Source: Guyanagaster necrorhizus | Lineage: Eukaryota > Basidiomycota > Agaricomycetes > Agaricales > Physalacriaceae | Assembly (NCBI RefSeq): GCF_019112545.1 | Contig: NW_025064885.1 | Coordinates: 509,053-573,052, forward strand | Direction: 5' to 3' | Length of the DNA stretch: 64,000 nt | Part shown: piece by piece, positions 1 to 13,500 of the stretch | Position numbering within the stretch: the stretch's first letter is position 1 | How the letters are laid out: each line of letters begins with the position of its first letter | Made by a program: the position numbers and the translations under genes | Notes under the pieces: model-generated | What the model saw: only the letters and a program-made list of their open reading frames with translations | Database searches by the model: none | What the model was told of the DNA's origin: nothing

Positions 1-412
1 TCATTTTCAACTCTTTTGTGGCCTTGACAGAGCAGTCAGACGAAACCATGATTTTCTCAAAGCAAGTTGGTTTTTATGTCTTTGTTGTCTTTTCTGAAGC
101 TTTGTTACAGTCTTCTACGTTTAAGACAAGAGCTTGCCAAAACAATCCAACGCTACGTTAACCAAATCAGCGACACAATATCTAAAGCTATTGCGCAGTC
201 ATCCACGTATGAGAGGTTATTACAAGGACTAAGCGTATGTTGTCCATCTAACTATATTCGACACTCACCCTCAGTGAAAAAAAACTCAATAGAAAGGCAA
301 TCTTTTCGCAGCGCATCCTAAATCTCAGTTAGAGCTAGCGTATTGGTCCAATCTAGAAGAGGAAGCACGACGTAAGATAATATCAGCAAAACAAACTAAA
401 CAGCGACGGTAG
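1..412 (+). CDS. 3' end of an unidentified protein gene (partial)
   Basis: The window opens inside a + strand gene. Three exons can be chained in one frame: 31-69, 111-234 and 329-412, joined by introns 70-110 and 235-328 with GT donors and CAG acceptors. The frame closes at TAG 410-412. The readable tail is about 80 residues, helical and charged (it contains RQELAKTIQRYVNQ and ends in KQTKQRR), which suggests a coiled-coil or basic C-terminus. I do not recognise the family. The upstream part lies outside the window. The gene converges on EFR3, whose stop is about 160 bases away. Exon linkage is inferred from phase only. Confidence 0.45.
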
Positions 413-574
413 AACCTCTAATCGTAACGTCAACCACACGAACTATTATTTATCATGGAATAATTTTATAGTTAGTCAACATTCCATAATGCCCCCGAGC
501 CAAAGGTAACAATGCTAATAATAATACGCTGAAATAAGAAGTGGATGGTTTGTGCTGTGCAGTCACAGAATGGA

Positions 575-3500
575 TCAACCTCTACCGCTTACACGAGCCG
601 GATCTTTCTGCAACGTCGGGAAGGACGCCTTCAAAAGACTGCCATTTTGTTTACCAATCCCCAGCCGATTGAGAACATCTCTCACTTCCCCCGTGCCGGA
701 GGTGATGGTACGTTTCTTCGTCCTTGACCGTGTCTTCGTCAAACGACTGTCCCCCACAGACGAGCCGTGGTCGAGTGTGGATATGGAGGATGGTCGACCT
801 CCCAAAGCTAACGCCGGATTTGACATGCTGCTTCGACCTTCCAGCGCCTCCCGTAACTCTGTCACTCCTACACCCCGAGTAGAGCGAGCGAGACTTTGAA
901 GTGACATGTTTTCGATGTGCATGAAACCCGGCGATATCTTAAGAAGGGGCGAGATCCCATCGCCACGTATCGTATTGTCGTACGGTGTGGATTTTTTATA
1001 GGCTAGGAAATTTGGTCAATCAATGATTAAGAGTATTGAAAACGGAAGACAGCTTACAGTCCTTCAATGCCCCTTCGGCTGTCCACTTGACTGAAAATCG
1101 TCGCAGAAGACTCTGACTATCCAGACCTGTCGCTTCTTGCACATTCCGGTTCGCAACAATAAGCGAAAGAGCTGTCTCGGCATCAACACCAGACCAAGCA
1201 AGCTCATCAGAAGATACGTCTTCCGAAGAAAAATGTACAGACTGTGGCGCTGAATGATACGTCCCTATATCCCAGGGCTGATTCGTAGGCAACTTTGATA
1301 ATTTAGGCACATTCGTTAAGGCCTTGAACCACATTATTAAGACAATTCGATGCTTATGAGCAAAAGGCATCTACCTTCTCGGCCACATCCACTAGTTGCC
1401 TACAATCCCATTGAGACCCTAACAGCAACCAGAGTTTTGCAAGGACGGCCTTCATTGTGTTAATCCGACGAACGGTCGCAGGGTCGCCAACGTTGTCTTT
1501 GCACGTAGCACCGTCTAATGCTAATAGCATTGGCAGACCGGTCAACAAACCACGAACGGGCAGTTGTGCGTGAACAGTTGTTAAGACGTCAAGTATATGG
1601 GTGTAGTCCGATAAACATGCTGAGTCAGCGGATGTCACTTGGGAGGACGCCCTTTCGAGCAGACGGAATGCTAACGATATTTTTCGTGATCGAGGCGTCT
1701 GGGAAGCGGAAAATGAAGGATCGGGTATAAGTGACTCTCCTATTGGGTCGTGATCGACGTGATGCTCTGCAGACCGGGCGGCATGGTCGTGACCATTGAC
1801 TGAGGCAGAGTAAGAGATAGAAGGACTAGATGTAAGGCCTAGTGATGCGGCGGTGGCGAGGATATATATATAAGCATGGAGGGCGTTAAGAAACTTGGCA
1901 CCAATGTCTCCAGAATACAGAAGCACATGTTTGCTTACAGTCTGCAGCCGATGAGGACCATCGGCATCGGCTAGGTCTGGGTGCTTAGGCATTTCATTTG
2001 CTAGATAGAAAACCAACGTCTGCGCGTAATCCACACGTACTGCATACTCTTTGTCGCACAGCAGGCTCAGAGTGTCATGCCAGATATCGGAAGAAACTCT
2101 CGTCCTCCTGGATGCTCTTTCATCGACGCCAGCGTCCTTATTAGTAGCGTCAATAGAAGGAGAGGATGTTTTAGCTGATACTGATTCAGGCCGTTTTCTG
2201 GATTCAGCATTACCGGAAGATTCGTGGATGTCAGCAGAATGTACTAGGCCAGAAAGACCGGCGAGTAATTCACGAATGACTTCTGTCCGGACTTGCCCAC
2301 TGGAAGACCCGCCACGAACGACAACGCCTTGCATTTCAATCAATGTTAGCCTGTTGATCAGTTCAACCTACGAACGACAATAAGCCTGGGACGACATGCA
2401 CAAACACTGTTGACTGACTGCAAGGTCTTGGATCTGATCTGAGTAATAGACATGAGTGCCTAGAGACGATATGCACCGGACAAGGTCTGGGAGGAGGGAA
2501 TCTTCAGGGTCAAGGGACGTGCGACGTACAACCATAGTCATTAAGTTTGATAGAATGTCGGAGGTAGAAAGATTGATGAGAGGCGTAGGAGAGTTAAAGA
2601 CAGTCGTCACCATAAATGTAAGAGCTTTATGCATCGAACTTGTGACAGGTTCGTCTTGACCTTGTAAGAGTCGTTCTACGAGCCATGTTGGAACAGCATA
2701 TCTATATTGATATTGTGACCAATCGGCAGTCTTTTGGGCGAACCAGCAACAATGCTGCAGGTTGGTCCAGCCCTTCATATCATCGAGATTGTCAAAAGAT
2801 GACCGCATTATGTATCCTAATTGTAAGCCGTTGGCATGTTCCAGCAAAGTGACAAAGGCACGCAGACACGCGCTGGAGACGTCTGAGATTGAAGGACCCT
2901 TGTCTCCGTCGATGTGGAGATGGATAGAAGCAGCTCGTCTCTCGATGATTGGTCGCGTACGAAATTCTGAAAGATAAGGCGATAATGGGGCTCTTTTGAC
3001 GCCTTCGGCCCTGCTCAGCATTCAACCACCGATACCCAAGCCACGGAAAAGACCGCTTACTGGTCGTCCAAAACTTTGAGGCCTGTCTGAAACATGGTGA
3101 CTAGAATGGGGCGCATGATGATAGAAACTTGGGAGCGAAACTGAAGAGAATCATTGTATAATGCCTCGGAGCTTAACGCTCCTGTGAGCGCGGCAAATCC
3201 GACAAGGCGCATCCTGAAGGACGTAAATATTCGATAATTTGCGCACGCGAGCCGGACACACCGATTCTGAATTTCAGGGTCTTTCGCCTGAGAACAACTC
3301 AATGTGGCAAAACCTCTGAGTGCCGAGAGATAATCCCGAGTAAAGTTACTGTCGGCCCCAATAAGCTGACCATTGGTATAGGTTGTCCACGCGGTGAACT
3401 GTGCGACTAAGTGAGCGGTCTGGTGGGACATGATGTCCCAGCACGTACGACGCTAGCGGCCCTTGCTATGACCTCGAGATCAGAGGGAACAGAAGATAAA

Positions 3501-3941
3501 GCTGCATCAACTGAGGCCACCAAAGAGGGAGAAAGGAGAGCAATGTCTCGACGGCACTCGGTAGCGAGAGCACGAAATATCGCCAGAGTTATCAAGAGAG
3601 ACCTTGTGGGCGGCGGCCATTAGTCAGTCAGAGCATATCAACGAGAGTTACATACGCTCTTGTGCGGATATTTCCTGAGCGAGCCTTCCTGCATTCTACT
3701 CTAAGACGCTTCTCGAGTTCGCTGCCTAATTTCGTCAACTTTCCTGGGTGATTCGAGCTGTTGAACCGAGGATAAGCGAGGAACAACGAAGGATCCTTGA
3801 TGGTACGAACGCATAATAGGTGAGACGACTCAGTTCTTGGGAATTTGGGGAGTAGTCTGGACCGGCCGTCAAGAGCGAAGAAGCAGGAGGGTAGCACGAG
3901 TTGAGGAGCTGCACGTGATTGGGGGTGAAGATGAGGTTCAT
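575..3941 (-). CDS. EFR3: EFR3, plasma-membrane scaffold of the PI4-kinase complex
   Basis: EFR3 is a palmitoylated peripheral protein that anchors the Stt4/PI4KIIIalpha complex (with Ypp1/TTC7) to the plasma membrane for PI4P synthesis; this is family knowledge. The protein starts MNLIFTPNHVQLLNSCYPP, which closely resembles the EFR3 N-terminus, including the Cys that is usually lipidated. It is followed by the family-typical AGPDYSPNSQELSRLTYYA and, after an intron, NHPGKLTKLGSELEKR. The body is an all-helical, ARM-like repeat region (3600-1350), for example ITLAIFRALATECRRDIALL and TAWTTYTNGQLIGADSNFTR. The last exon is Ser/Arg-rich and ends near KQNGSLLKASFPTLQK. Several introns of about 50 bases interrupt it (for example about 3810-3760, 3650-3600, 3465-3400, 3060-3005, 2390-2345, 1375-1325 and 1060-1010). 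Length is about 950 residues, normal for fungi. The start is chosen by homology; the exact C-terminus is less sure. Confidence 0.9.
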
Positions 3942-5654
3942 GACAAGGGCGTATGACGGCGAAAAAGAAGGGATCTGTCCCTCGACACGCGCAGTGCACT
4001 ACTTGACTGGCAATTCCCGGCCACCGCGACATCCCCCGTGGGAACTTTGGCCCTATTTAGCCCTTGACAACATTTTTTTTTTCTTACTGACTACCATCAT
4101 AGTAGGTGAGCATCCCTCCCATTATCGCGTACAGGATGAATCTTTGCTGTGCACCAGTCCAAGTACCCTTCATGTGATGTGCACTGCGGACAAATTCCCT
4201 GGCTCTCTATTTACGCTCGGGAGCCCTGATCTTTCTCTCTCTCAGTACACTGTTTCGTTGTTGACTAACTGGATTCCTGTACAGAAATATATACGTTGAC
4301 TCCCAAATATACTGTCTGCCTGGCTCGTGGATCTGGTTGACGTCCAACTCAGAATTGTTGATTGCATCAATCCACGACGACCAAGCACAAGTGTTTTTCA
4401 TAGAACAGCAACGGACCTCCATGGCTTACTTAGGCATCCATGTTAATCTTTGGCGTTACTGTTGCCTCCAATTTGTATGTAATGTAAAGACAATTCGGTC
4501 TCAGTTGTAGAGGTAACACAGCGACACAGACGCGCCGCTGTGATGACAGTTCCCGGGAACCCTTTTCACCAGTAGGATTAACCAAGGTGAACATAACAAC
4601 GCTTGACGTCCTTTTCACTATGGACCATATACGGTGATTATAATCAGAACACCCGTCATGTAGTGAATTGGTTCCATTCTCATTCTCCGGCACATAACAC
4701 TTATTTGACCCTGAAGGGCCTTTGGAGATGGGAGTCGTGACACTGATTCTGAATCCTATTTGCATACCTTTGTGCATATTGGAAGCGCGTCGTGGATGCT
4801 TCTTTACGAGAACGTACCTCCCTACAACGGGTCCAAAATTAGGATGGTTGGGGTCCGTCACGTACATCATCTAATACAGTCTGCGAATTGGTGTGAAGAC
4901 ACGGTTGGGACTGGCAACGTATGAGGTTGTCATAGCCAAGCAAGATATCCCAAAACTCCCTGTTCTAGGACGGAACAAGGACATTCTTGTCGGCACTTAT
5001 GTATCAGTGCTCCTGCTGTACCTTGTCTTTCACCCAGAATATGGTCGTCGCTGCTCCTAAGGGTATGAAACTGGCCAATTGAATATCTCAAAGGGCTCTA
5101 GGGCGTGTTCAGATGATGAAAAGGTCAATTGTTGTGAACAGTACATCGTCCGTCAAGACCTGAGGCTTCCGTGGGGAAGTAGTGCAGAAAGGAATACCAG
5201 CGACGTCGACATCCACAACATTTGAGAAGAGACGGGTGTGTCCGAGTGATACAACCGCATGGAATGTATACTCTTTCATGGCAGAGATATGGAATTTCTG
5301 CTCAACTGACCTGTTGCAACCAAAGTCGGTGACGGTAGTGCGATCCACAGGCTGTTATATGTGCGAGGATTTTGCGTGAGTGGACCGTCGTAGTCGACAG
5401 GGCCGATGCCGATTTGGGCTTCGCGTAGAGATCTCCACCTTGGAGTTAAATCGAGCGATCACTATGATTTTGGCTGCAAGTCCCAATGCGCTCTCCGTCT
5501 ACTTAGGCTAGCATTTGACGCGCCACTTCGCAAGGCTCAACAACAATAAGCCGAATTTCTCCAGATGAATGCCAGACGACACAAAGTTTACTAAATATAA
5601 ACGAGGAAATCGTGTATTGAATGTTTACCAAGTTGGCTACAACCATATAAGTTA
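3942..5654. other. gene-poor stretch with doubtful ORFs
   Basis: This 1.7 kb stretch lies between the EFR3 start and the end of the next - strand gene. It should hold the EFR3 promoter. A T-rich tract lies at about 4069-4083. Two - strand open frames exist (4430-4870, 146 codons, and 5109-5348, 79 codons). Neither resembles a family I know, and I cannot link them by convincing splice sites. Another - strand run at about 5290-5410 reads without stops (contains EAQIGIGPVDYDGPL). These could be remnants of a decayed gene or a fast-evolving gene with many introns. I call no gene here. Confidence 0.3.
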
Positions 5655-7598
5655 TCAAGAGAAAGCATATTGCAAAGATGAGTTATTGGCGATATTGTAA
5701 TGCATAGATAATGGTTGCAAGTTCAAAGTCGTATTGGGATTCGTACGCTGAAAGTATTCGTCGTCGCTATCATCATCCAGGATAGTACATTTCTGGACCA
5801 CGGAATCGAAATCAGGCAAGTTACTAAGGATCGGTTCCAGCAAACGCGGCAAGTCAGATCTCGTCAACTGAGTTTCGGCTATCCATCGTCGACTGATCAT
5901 CCAACTAGCCACACCTTTGGGAGGGAGATGGAAGCCTTCCTTCAATGGTCCAACCGCTCTGTCCTTCTTTCCAACACCTCTTTTGGGTTTGGACGCCTTG
6001 TCCCCGATGTCTTCCTTGTCCAGTATCTCGTAGAATCTGATCAGACGCTTACTACGCCAGGGATATCCCCGGGAACACAGCAAACCGTCGTCTTCGGAGT
6101 CAGAATCATCGGAAGACATGCATTCGAGTTGGAATGTGCCATCGAAAGCTATATGCTCGAAAGCTTCAATGCGCAAGCGTGCATCGGCACGATTCGTGAG
6201 TTTCTGGGGGAGACATGAGACTTATAATCCAAGTCCAGTTGGACATGTGAACTGACGATTTTTCTGCGAGATACATGCCTGGCTTTATGTGCTTTCCGGT
6301 CTTCCCGAGCCTTGGCACGATCAGCTTCTCTATCATCCCGCTGCGCCTTGAACTTCTGCCGAAAAGTAGTGAAGCATTGGTCGAAAGCGGAATCTAGATT
6401 CTTCTTGCTGAACTCCCCGTCGGGAAGATCTTTGTATCGTCGACGGTTCTCCTTGATGTTGGCGATAATGCGAGCCTTCATACGTGCGTTGTGTACAGAC
6501 TGTTTAGCCGTCTTGTCCCAAACAAAACGCACAGGGTCGGTGTCCTTTAGTGATTGGCCTTCGGTATGACTATCAGGAAGATCATTTGCATTTAAGACAT
6601 CCATGAGCAGCAATATATGCGTTCTCATTGCATGCTACAGCAAAAATACAAGATCAGTGGATACGCCCAAAAAAGACAGAGAAAAGAAACTGACATGGAT
6701 GGTGATACAACGTTTATCGTGATGATTTCGACGTTTCTTTTTCCGATCGCGCATCAGGACAGAGCTGTCCGAATTACTACCAGAATCTGATTCTTCGCTA
6801 CTGCTCGATGATGCTCGTCGCTTTTTGCGCGTCTTGGATGCTGTATTCCGGGACCGTTGCGTGGGCACAATGGGATGTGGGGAAGGTGATGGTGTCATGG
6901 CGCCCATTGGAGACTCATCAGGTAGCAGATGCTGTTGTTGCTGGTCTGGAGCAGCTGCGTATTGTTGAGAATAGTTGATGATTGGCTGACTCGAAGAGCC
7001 TTGGATAAATGTGGGATAATGCACGCCCGGTGGTTGTGGAACAGGCGAAATGAGAGAAGAGGACTGTGCTTGTTGCAAAAATGGCGCATTGCGAGCTGAT
7101 GAAAGTGACGGAGACGCGCCGGTGTTCTGTTGAGTATTTCCAGGAACTGCCGTGCGAAGAGTGACGAGTTCTTGTCGCAGCTCGAATAGTTGGCGCTCCA
7201 TCTCTGCTTGTCGCTGGGCATATTTCGCTTCCTGCTCCTGCTCCCATGCTATTCTCCTCTTGCGTTCTATCTCTTGCGTCTGGCTGGTTGCCGACACTAT
7301 CCGAAGCAATTCATGGACTGCATGACCTGTCGAGGGTTGGGTTTGTCTAGGTAATCTCTCAGAAGCAATGGGGCAGATTGACATCAAGAGGTGCTTACCT
7401 GGTGGGCGGTAGAGGCTGAGGTTCTGAGATTGCGAGCTCTAATTCACTTCTATGAGGGGCATACTGCTGAGGGGGTTGGACAACGGGATGATATGGCTCC
7501 GGATAAGAATTTTGTGGCGGACGGTTTCGATATGGAACAGCAACAGCATAAGATGGATTGAGGGCATCCGAGAGTTCGCTAGTGCCCATACCCCTCAA
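5655..7598 (-). CDS. unknown low-complexity, coiled-coil protein
   Basis: I do not recognise this protein. It starts MRGMGTSELSDALNPSY and has a Pro/Gln-rich N-terminus. A predicted coiled coil follows (about 7270-7130: an EIERKRRIAWEQEQEAKY-type run of Glu/Arg/Gln). Next come a Gln/Ser/Pro-rich linker and a highly basic, Ser-rich block (SKTRKKRRASSSSSEESDSG and RDRKKKRRNHHDKR) that looks like a nuclear localisation signal. After an intron near 6640 a more ordered region follows (DPVRFVWDKTAKQSVHNAR, then a long basic helix), and after an intron at about 6265-6195 it ends in an ordered domain (RLIRFYEILDKEDIGDKAS, ISRRWIAETQLTRSDLPRLL). Four introns keep phase. The length is about 550 residues. 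A nuclear role is inferred from composition only. It is divergent from RPN11 across 162 bases. Confidence 0.7.
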
Positions 7599-7760
7599 TC
7601 ATGAAGGGCCAACGTTCGATTCCTTGTCGTCGAAGGATAGAACGTCTATTTATTTGTTTCCAACGGAAATTGCCGAACGTCGCCCAAGAAGGAAGCGACG
7701 CGTCACTTTGAATTCGTTCACGCTCTTGCCACCAACCCGTTTACTGCTCATTAGACTTCC

Positions 7761-8923
<1,163 letters not shown>

Positions 8924-9349
8924 GCGTATTTTGTATGGCATCATGATCATGCGATGTAAATACTTACTGAATGAACACCGTAAGCGTATAAATCCAACCT
9001 TTGATAACAGTATTTTAAAACTATCAGCGGTTTCAGCAGTGTAGCTTGAAGGCCTTAAGTTCCAACTACGAAGGGGGGTATGATGCAGTGAAACCGTAGG
9101 ATGTTCCGGGCAAGCAAGTGAGCGAAGCCGGGCCCATCACGATGGCGCAGGGCCTTGGAAAGCTGATACCCCGGACTCTCTGCCATGCCTGGATCTACTT
9201 TCTGTCATGACGGTATACTGCTGTTCTCACGCGGATGCCAATTAGACCCGCTAACGCCAGCGCGGTGGCACATGTCCTATAACTGATCACGAAAGGCATG
9301 GAGAAGAGCAGTCAGATGATTGAAGAGGTTGGCCGGAAAGTTATACAAT
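8924..9349. other. 3' intergenic region between convergent RPN11 and bS18m
   Basis: These 426 bases lie between two tail-to-tail genes and should hold both 3' untranslated regions and polyadenylation sites. A G/C-rich patch sits at about 9105-9160. No ORF, RNA gene or repeat is apparent. Confidence 0.6.
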
Positions 9350-10042
9350 CTATATAGCACCCGCGTAAGTGGAAGGGATGGCCCCTTGTCCCCGTTTCAA
9401 ACTAAACGTCGGCATGATGCCCATCTTTTTGGATCGTCTGACAGCCTTCCCTAACCGCCTTTGGCTCTTCCGGGTGAGAGAGGTGACACTGCGCGAGTAA
9501 ATCTTGCCCATTGGGGACATGAAATGATTGAGAACGCCCGGATGACAAGCATAATCGACGGGATTAAGGTTTAGTTGATGGAAATAGTCGCGTTGACGAG
9601 CCTCGTCACGAGGGGGACCCACCCGGGGGGGCCTCTTGAAGGGAGAGAAATGATTCTGACGCGACTTGAGCGTGAACTCGTAAGGCCGGATGATCTGAAA
9701 TGAACGGGTAAGTGTCAGGAAAAACAAAGGATTGGTTTTACACAAACAGAGGTGGAAGCAAAAGGTCTGACTGAAGGGGCATCTTGACTCGGACCACCTT
9801 CAATTCGAATCGGTGCTACGTAAACCACTTAGCACGGCAGAACTCGGAAAACGAAAGAGTATACCTGGTGATTCTGCAGCCACGCTGTCGAGAAACTTGG
9901 AAGTCTCCTTCATGGCGCCAGAGGCGCTCTTATTGGTTTGTGTTCTCGTGCCAAAGTCAGTGGCATTCCTGACCACAAGGGAGGTGGATATCCAACGAAC
10001 CCGAAGACTCTCTAATGGACGGTGGCAGACTGGACGAAACAT
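9350..10042 (-). CDS. RSM18: mitochondrial small-subunit ribosomal protein bS18m
   Basis: This is a nuclear-encoded component of the mitoribosome small subunit and the counterpart of bacterial bS18. The second exon (9350-9694) carries the S18 core: IIRPYEFTLKSR, then LNLNPVDYACHPGVLNHF, MGKIYSRSVTSLTRKSQRRL and KAVRRSKKMGIMP. The first exon, starting MFRPVCHRPLESLRVRWIST, is rich in Arg, Ser and hydrophobics with no acidic residues, typical of a mitochondrial targeting peptide. One intron of about 140 bases separates them. The acceptor after 9695 is clear (TTTCAG), but the donor is uncertain; the only phase-compatible GT I found is near 9833. The mature protein of roughly 150 residues fits fungal Rsm18. 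Confidence 0.85.
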
Positions 10043-10501
10043 GAGGCGTAACGCGTTATGTCACGTTCTTGCCAAATGCGGAGGCCAAGGACCCAAGATA
10101 CCCTTACTTCGACGCCCATACCTATCAGCCGTAGTACTGCCACCGAGAGAGCTGCGAGTCGCTGTCGTTGCAGATAAGATTATTGGGGACTGGGACTGGA
10201 GATGAAATGCAGCAGTGTGACGGGATGGTTGGGTAGTAAAGAACCGGCTTAATCGTTCCCAGACAGCTTAGAGTCGATATACTGGAGATAATATAATTAA
10301 TATAATTAATACGTGACAGCCTGGCCCCGTGTTCCTTGCCTTCAGCCATCATCGCAGTCGTTGGTCACTATCCCTCAGCGCCCTTCTGTCCTTTCAATGT
10401 CGCCCTGATCTATTCTGTCTTCCTGTACTTCATTTACTTTATCTCTCTATCTGTGTCACCGCTCTCAAATCTTACCTTGCAATTTCTCCCTTTCCCTTCC
10501 A
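10043..10501. promoter_or_regulatory. divergent promoter region, bS18m / RIM15
   Basis: These 459 bases separate two head-to-head genes. An AT-rich block with the repeated unit TAATATAAT occurs at about 10289-10311. The 120 bases before the RIM15 ATG are strongly pyrimidine-rich (CT blocks), the usual look of a fungal transcription start region and leader. No defined factor site can be named from sequence alone. Confidence 0.45.
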
Positions 10502-13500
10502 ATGACGGATTCCGGTACATCTCGAAGACAGCCCCCCAGTCCTCTCGTTTTCTCTCCAGAATCTGTCCTGTCGCCTCCCACAGCTCCCGGTCTCAACGCC
10601 AGCACGAGCAACGGGACAGGCGGTCCCAACACCGTCTCCATGCCCTTCGTACGCCGGCATGTGACCCGCCGTCTCAAGGCTGCCAAGGCGGAGTGCGACA
10701 AGGAATTGCAACGAATCACGAACAATATCACTGCGTTTTTCGAGGAGAGACTTAGAGAGGCGGATCATGAAACAGACTACAGAGACAGAGATTCTCAGCA
10801 AGGGGACTATGATTCTTACTTCCATCCCGCTGATCTTCGTTCTGATTTTCAGACGGATGAATCTAGCTCAGATGGTGGCTACGAGGCCGAGATGGAGTAT
10901 GGTGGTCGACATAGCCGTCAACGTGCGTATCCAGCCGAAGACTTCATATCTGCACCTCCGTTGATGCATTCATCTTCCTTGTCTGGCCTTTCTACAGCTT
11001 CTACCTCTTCAGTAAGTCCAGGATCCTTACGGCAGAACATGTCCTGGGAGAACAGGCCTCTCAGTTCGTCAGTTTCCTCAAGCGGGCTTGCATCTAGTCC
11101 GGCGAACTCGACGATCGTTCTTCCCGACGCTCCTCTAACTCGCAAGCCCACTACTTCCTCAGCCGGATCGTCCTCATGGGCAGCTCAACCAACTCCTTCA
11201 CGCCGACTCTCTCGCACGATTCATATTCCTACTCGTCCTACTCGTTCCGGTCAAAGCTCTCGTTCCACGTCCCGGTCTCGTTCCCCTTTACCAAACCTCC
11301 AAACGCACACTTCATTTGCTGACTATGGCTCTTCCTCTACTAACAGACGCTCATCACGAATTATTGTTGACGACCCAGTTGATCCAATTATGACCGCGCT
11401 GTATGAAATTATTGCCGTCGCGACCGATGTTACCGAAATGTCTATTGCCCAACTTACGGCACAACCAAAAGCCTGTGAAAGTCTCGTGCAAAGGGTTCAA
11501 AATATTGGTAGGGCATGGGATGATCATCCTGACTGGCATGGCAGAAATTGGTATGTACAGGTGCTGCTCGCTATCGCTGGGCTTAGCCGGGTCGTGGAGT
11601 GGTGGGAGGCTGAAAAGCAGTTCTGGAATTTTGACGACGACGACGAGCTGGATGAGCCACTGACGTTCGTGATGAAACCAGCTGACGATTATCCCCCTGC
11701 ACCAACACCAACTGTCAAACGAGATATGGAGCTGGAGGGTTTCAAACTCAACCCTGAAGGTGAAGGCAAGCTTCGGTCATCGAGACCTGCCAGTCAAATT
11801 CGGAGATCCAGAGACGAGCAGACAAAGGACTTGGCGTTTTTTAGTTCGAATGAAGCGGCCGATGCGCACTCTCGAACCCCTTCCAAAGTCCAAGAAAACA
11901 CAGAATCGGCGAGGGTTTTGGCGACAGAGAGGCTGCGGTTACAAGCGGAGACAGCGCAGAACCAGAACATAGTTATGGAGCTGAGCCTGGATGGTGATCA
12001 CTTTATTTGGATCAATTATGCATGGAGTATTGTTGTCGGGTAAGTAGTGTTGAAATTTGTTGACATTTGTTAAACGAGAATGAGTCTGATTCTATTCCTT
12101 TAGCACGGATCCAGAGGGCTTGTTTGGAACCCGCATTTCGGTTTTGATACATCCTGCGGATGCTTATGTTTTCTCGACGGCCACCCAACGCCTCCTCGAG
12201 GATGATTCCCACACTGTTGAAGCTCAGTTCCGTCTTCGAGTTGATCGTGACGATGATAGGATCCCTCCCAGCGGTCAAACACTGTATCAGAAAATGGAAG
12301 GGAAAGGGATGCTTATGATCGACCGCGATATTGGAGAGCCATCTTACACGATGTGGGTTGTCAAGCCTATCGCTCCTCCTCGATACGAGCATGATTCTCC
12401 AGCTATCACTCTCATTGCAGCAGGAGATATAGAATTTGACGACTTGCCATCGTCAACAGGCCTGGAGACGCCAGCACCTCAGGAAACGGAATCGAATGCC
12501 AACGATCTCGAAAGCCCTTTTCCCTTCAGCCAGCCTATCAGCACAGATCCCATTCTTTGCCGCATTTGTGAATGCCAGATACCCCAGTGGTATTTCGAAA
12601 AACACAGCGAGACATGTGCAGAGACGCACCGACTGGAAGCCGAGATTTCCGAGTGCAACGAGTCGATTGCAGAGCTCAGAAATACCATCCGAGATCTAGG
12701 TGCGACCTTTGACCGGGACTCGCCTTCATCCACTCCTTATTATCGAGGGAAAGCCGTCTTCTCTCCTTCAACTTCTCCCCTCATATCAGCACCCTTACAG
12801 CTTTTCCGTGCCAATAAGCTGCAGAAGATGGGCGTAAAGAAGATGCAGAGGAGGTTGTTGGATCAGCTGGAGGACATTTTGCAGGTAGCTTCTGAGGTTT
12901 CTATGCCCTCTCTTAAGGAAGAGGAAGCTAAGGAGCCGATAGAGCGGCAACGATTACTGTCGCCGGGATCGGAGAGGAAGATGTCGCAGGTGAAGAATTG
13001 GTCTAAACCTATGACCGAAGACAGTGCCTTGGGCATGTTGGTCCAGGATGCAGAGAGAGTTATGAGGCAAAAGATTGATAATGTCGTGAGGATGCAGAAT
13101 ATCATACGATATGCGGAAAAGATCTGGCATGAAGCAGAGGAGAAGGTCGGAGCTTATATGGCATCCTTCGAGAGTGACAGTAGCGGGAGCGGTGGCGGAA
13201 GTTCCACCAGCGATGGCGAAGGCGAAGATGAAGACGGCTTGGAGAACCAAGTACGTGATCTTGTGATATCTACTCGTGGTGGACAGCGAGAGGCAGAAGA
13301 CGATCACTCGAGCACAACGTCTGAGTATGCATTCCTTGGTGGGGATAATAACCATTCATCTCCAGATCCAACGCCCATGGCATCCACATCACCTATTCCT
13401 TTAGCGACTCCCCCCGAAAGCCGACCTGGCTCAGTGCCTATGCCGCCACCCCTCCCTCCTCGTCAGATTTTACACACGCGATCTTCTACACCTTCTTCTA

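Noticed and set aside
545..899. Two overlapping + strand ORFs of 60 and 115 codons
   Set aside because: They are antisense to the last EFR3 exon, which has family support and phase continuity; the + frames have no recognisable sequence.
4430..4870. 146-codon - strand ORF as a gene
   Set aside because: No family resemblance and no splice-linked neighbours; kept only as part of the gene-poor stretch.
9050..9350. Possible structured RNA in the G/C-rich spacer after RPN11
   Set aside because: No tRNA arms, GTTCRA box or snoRNA boxes could be found by eye; ordinary 3' sequence is more likely.
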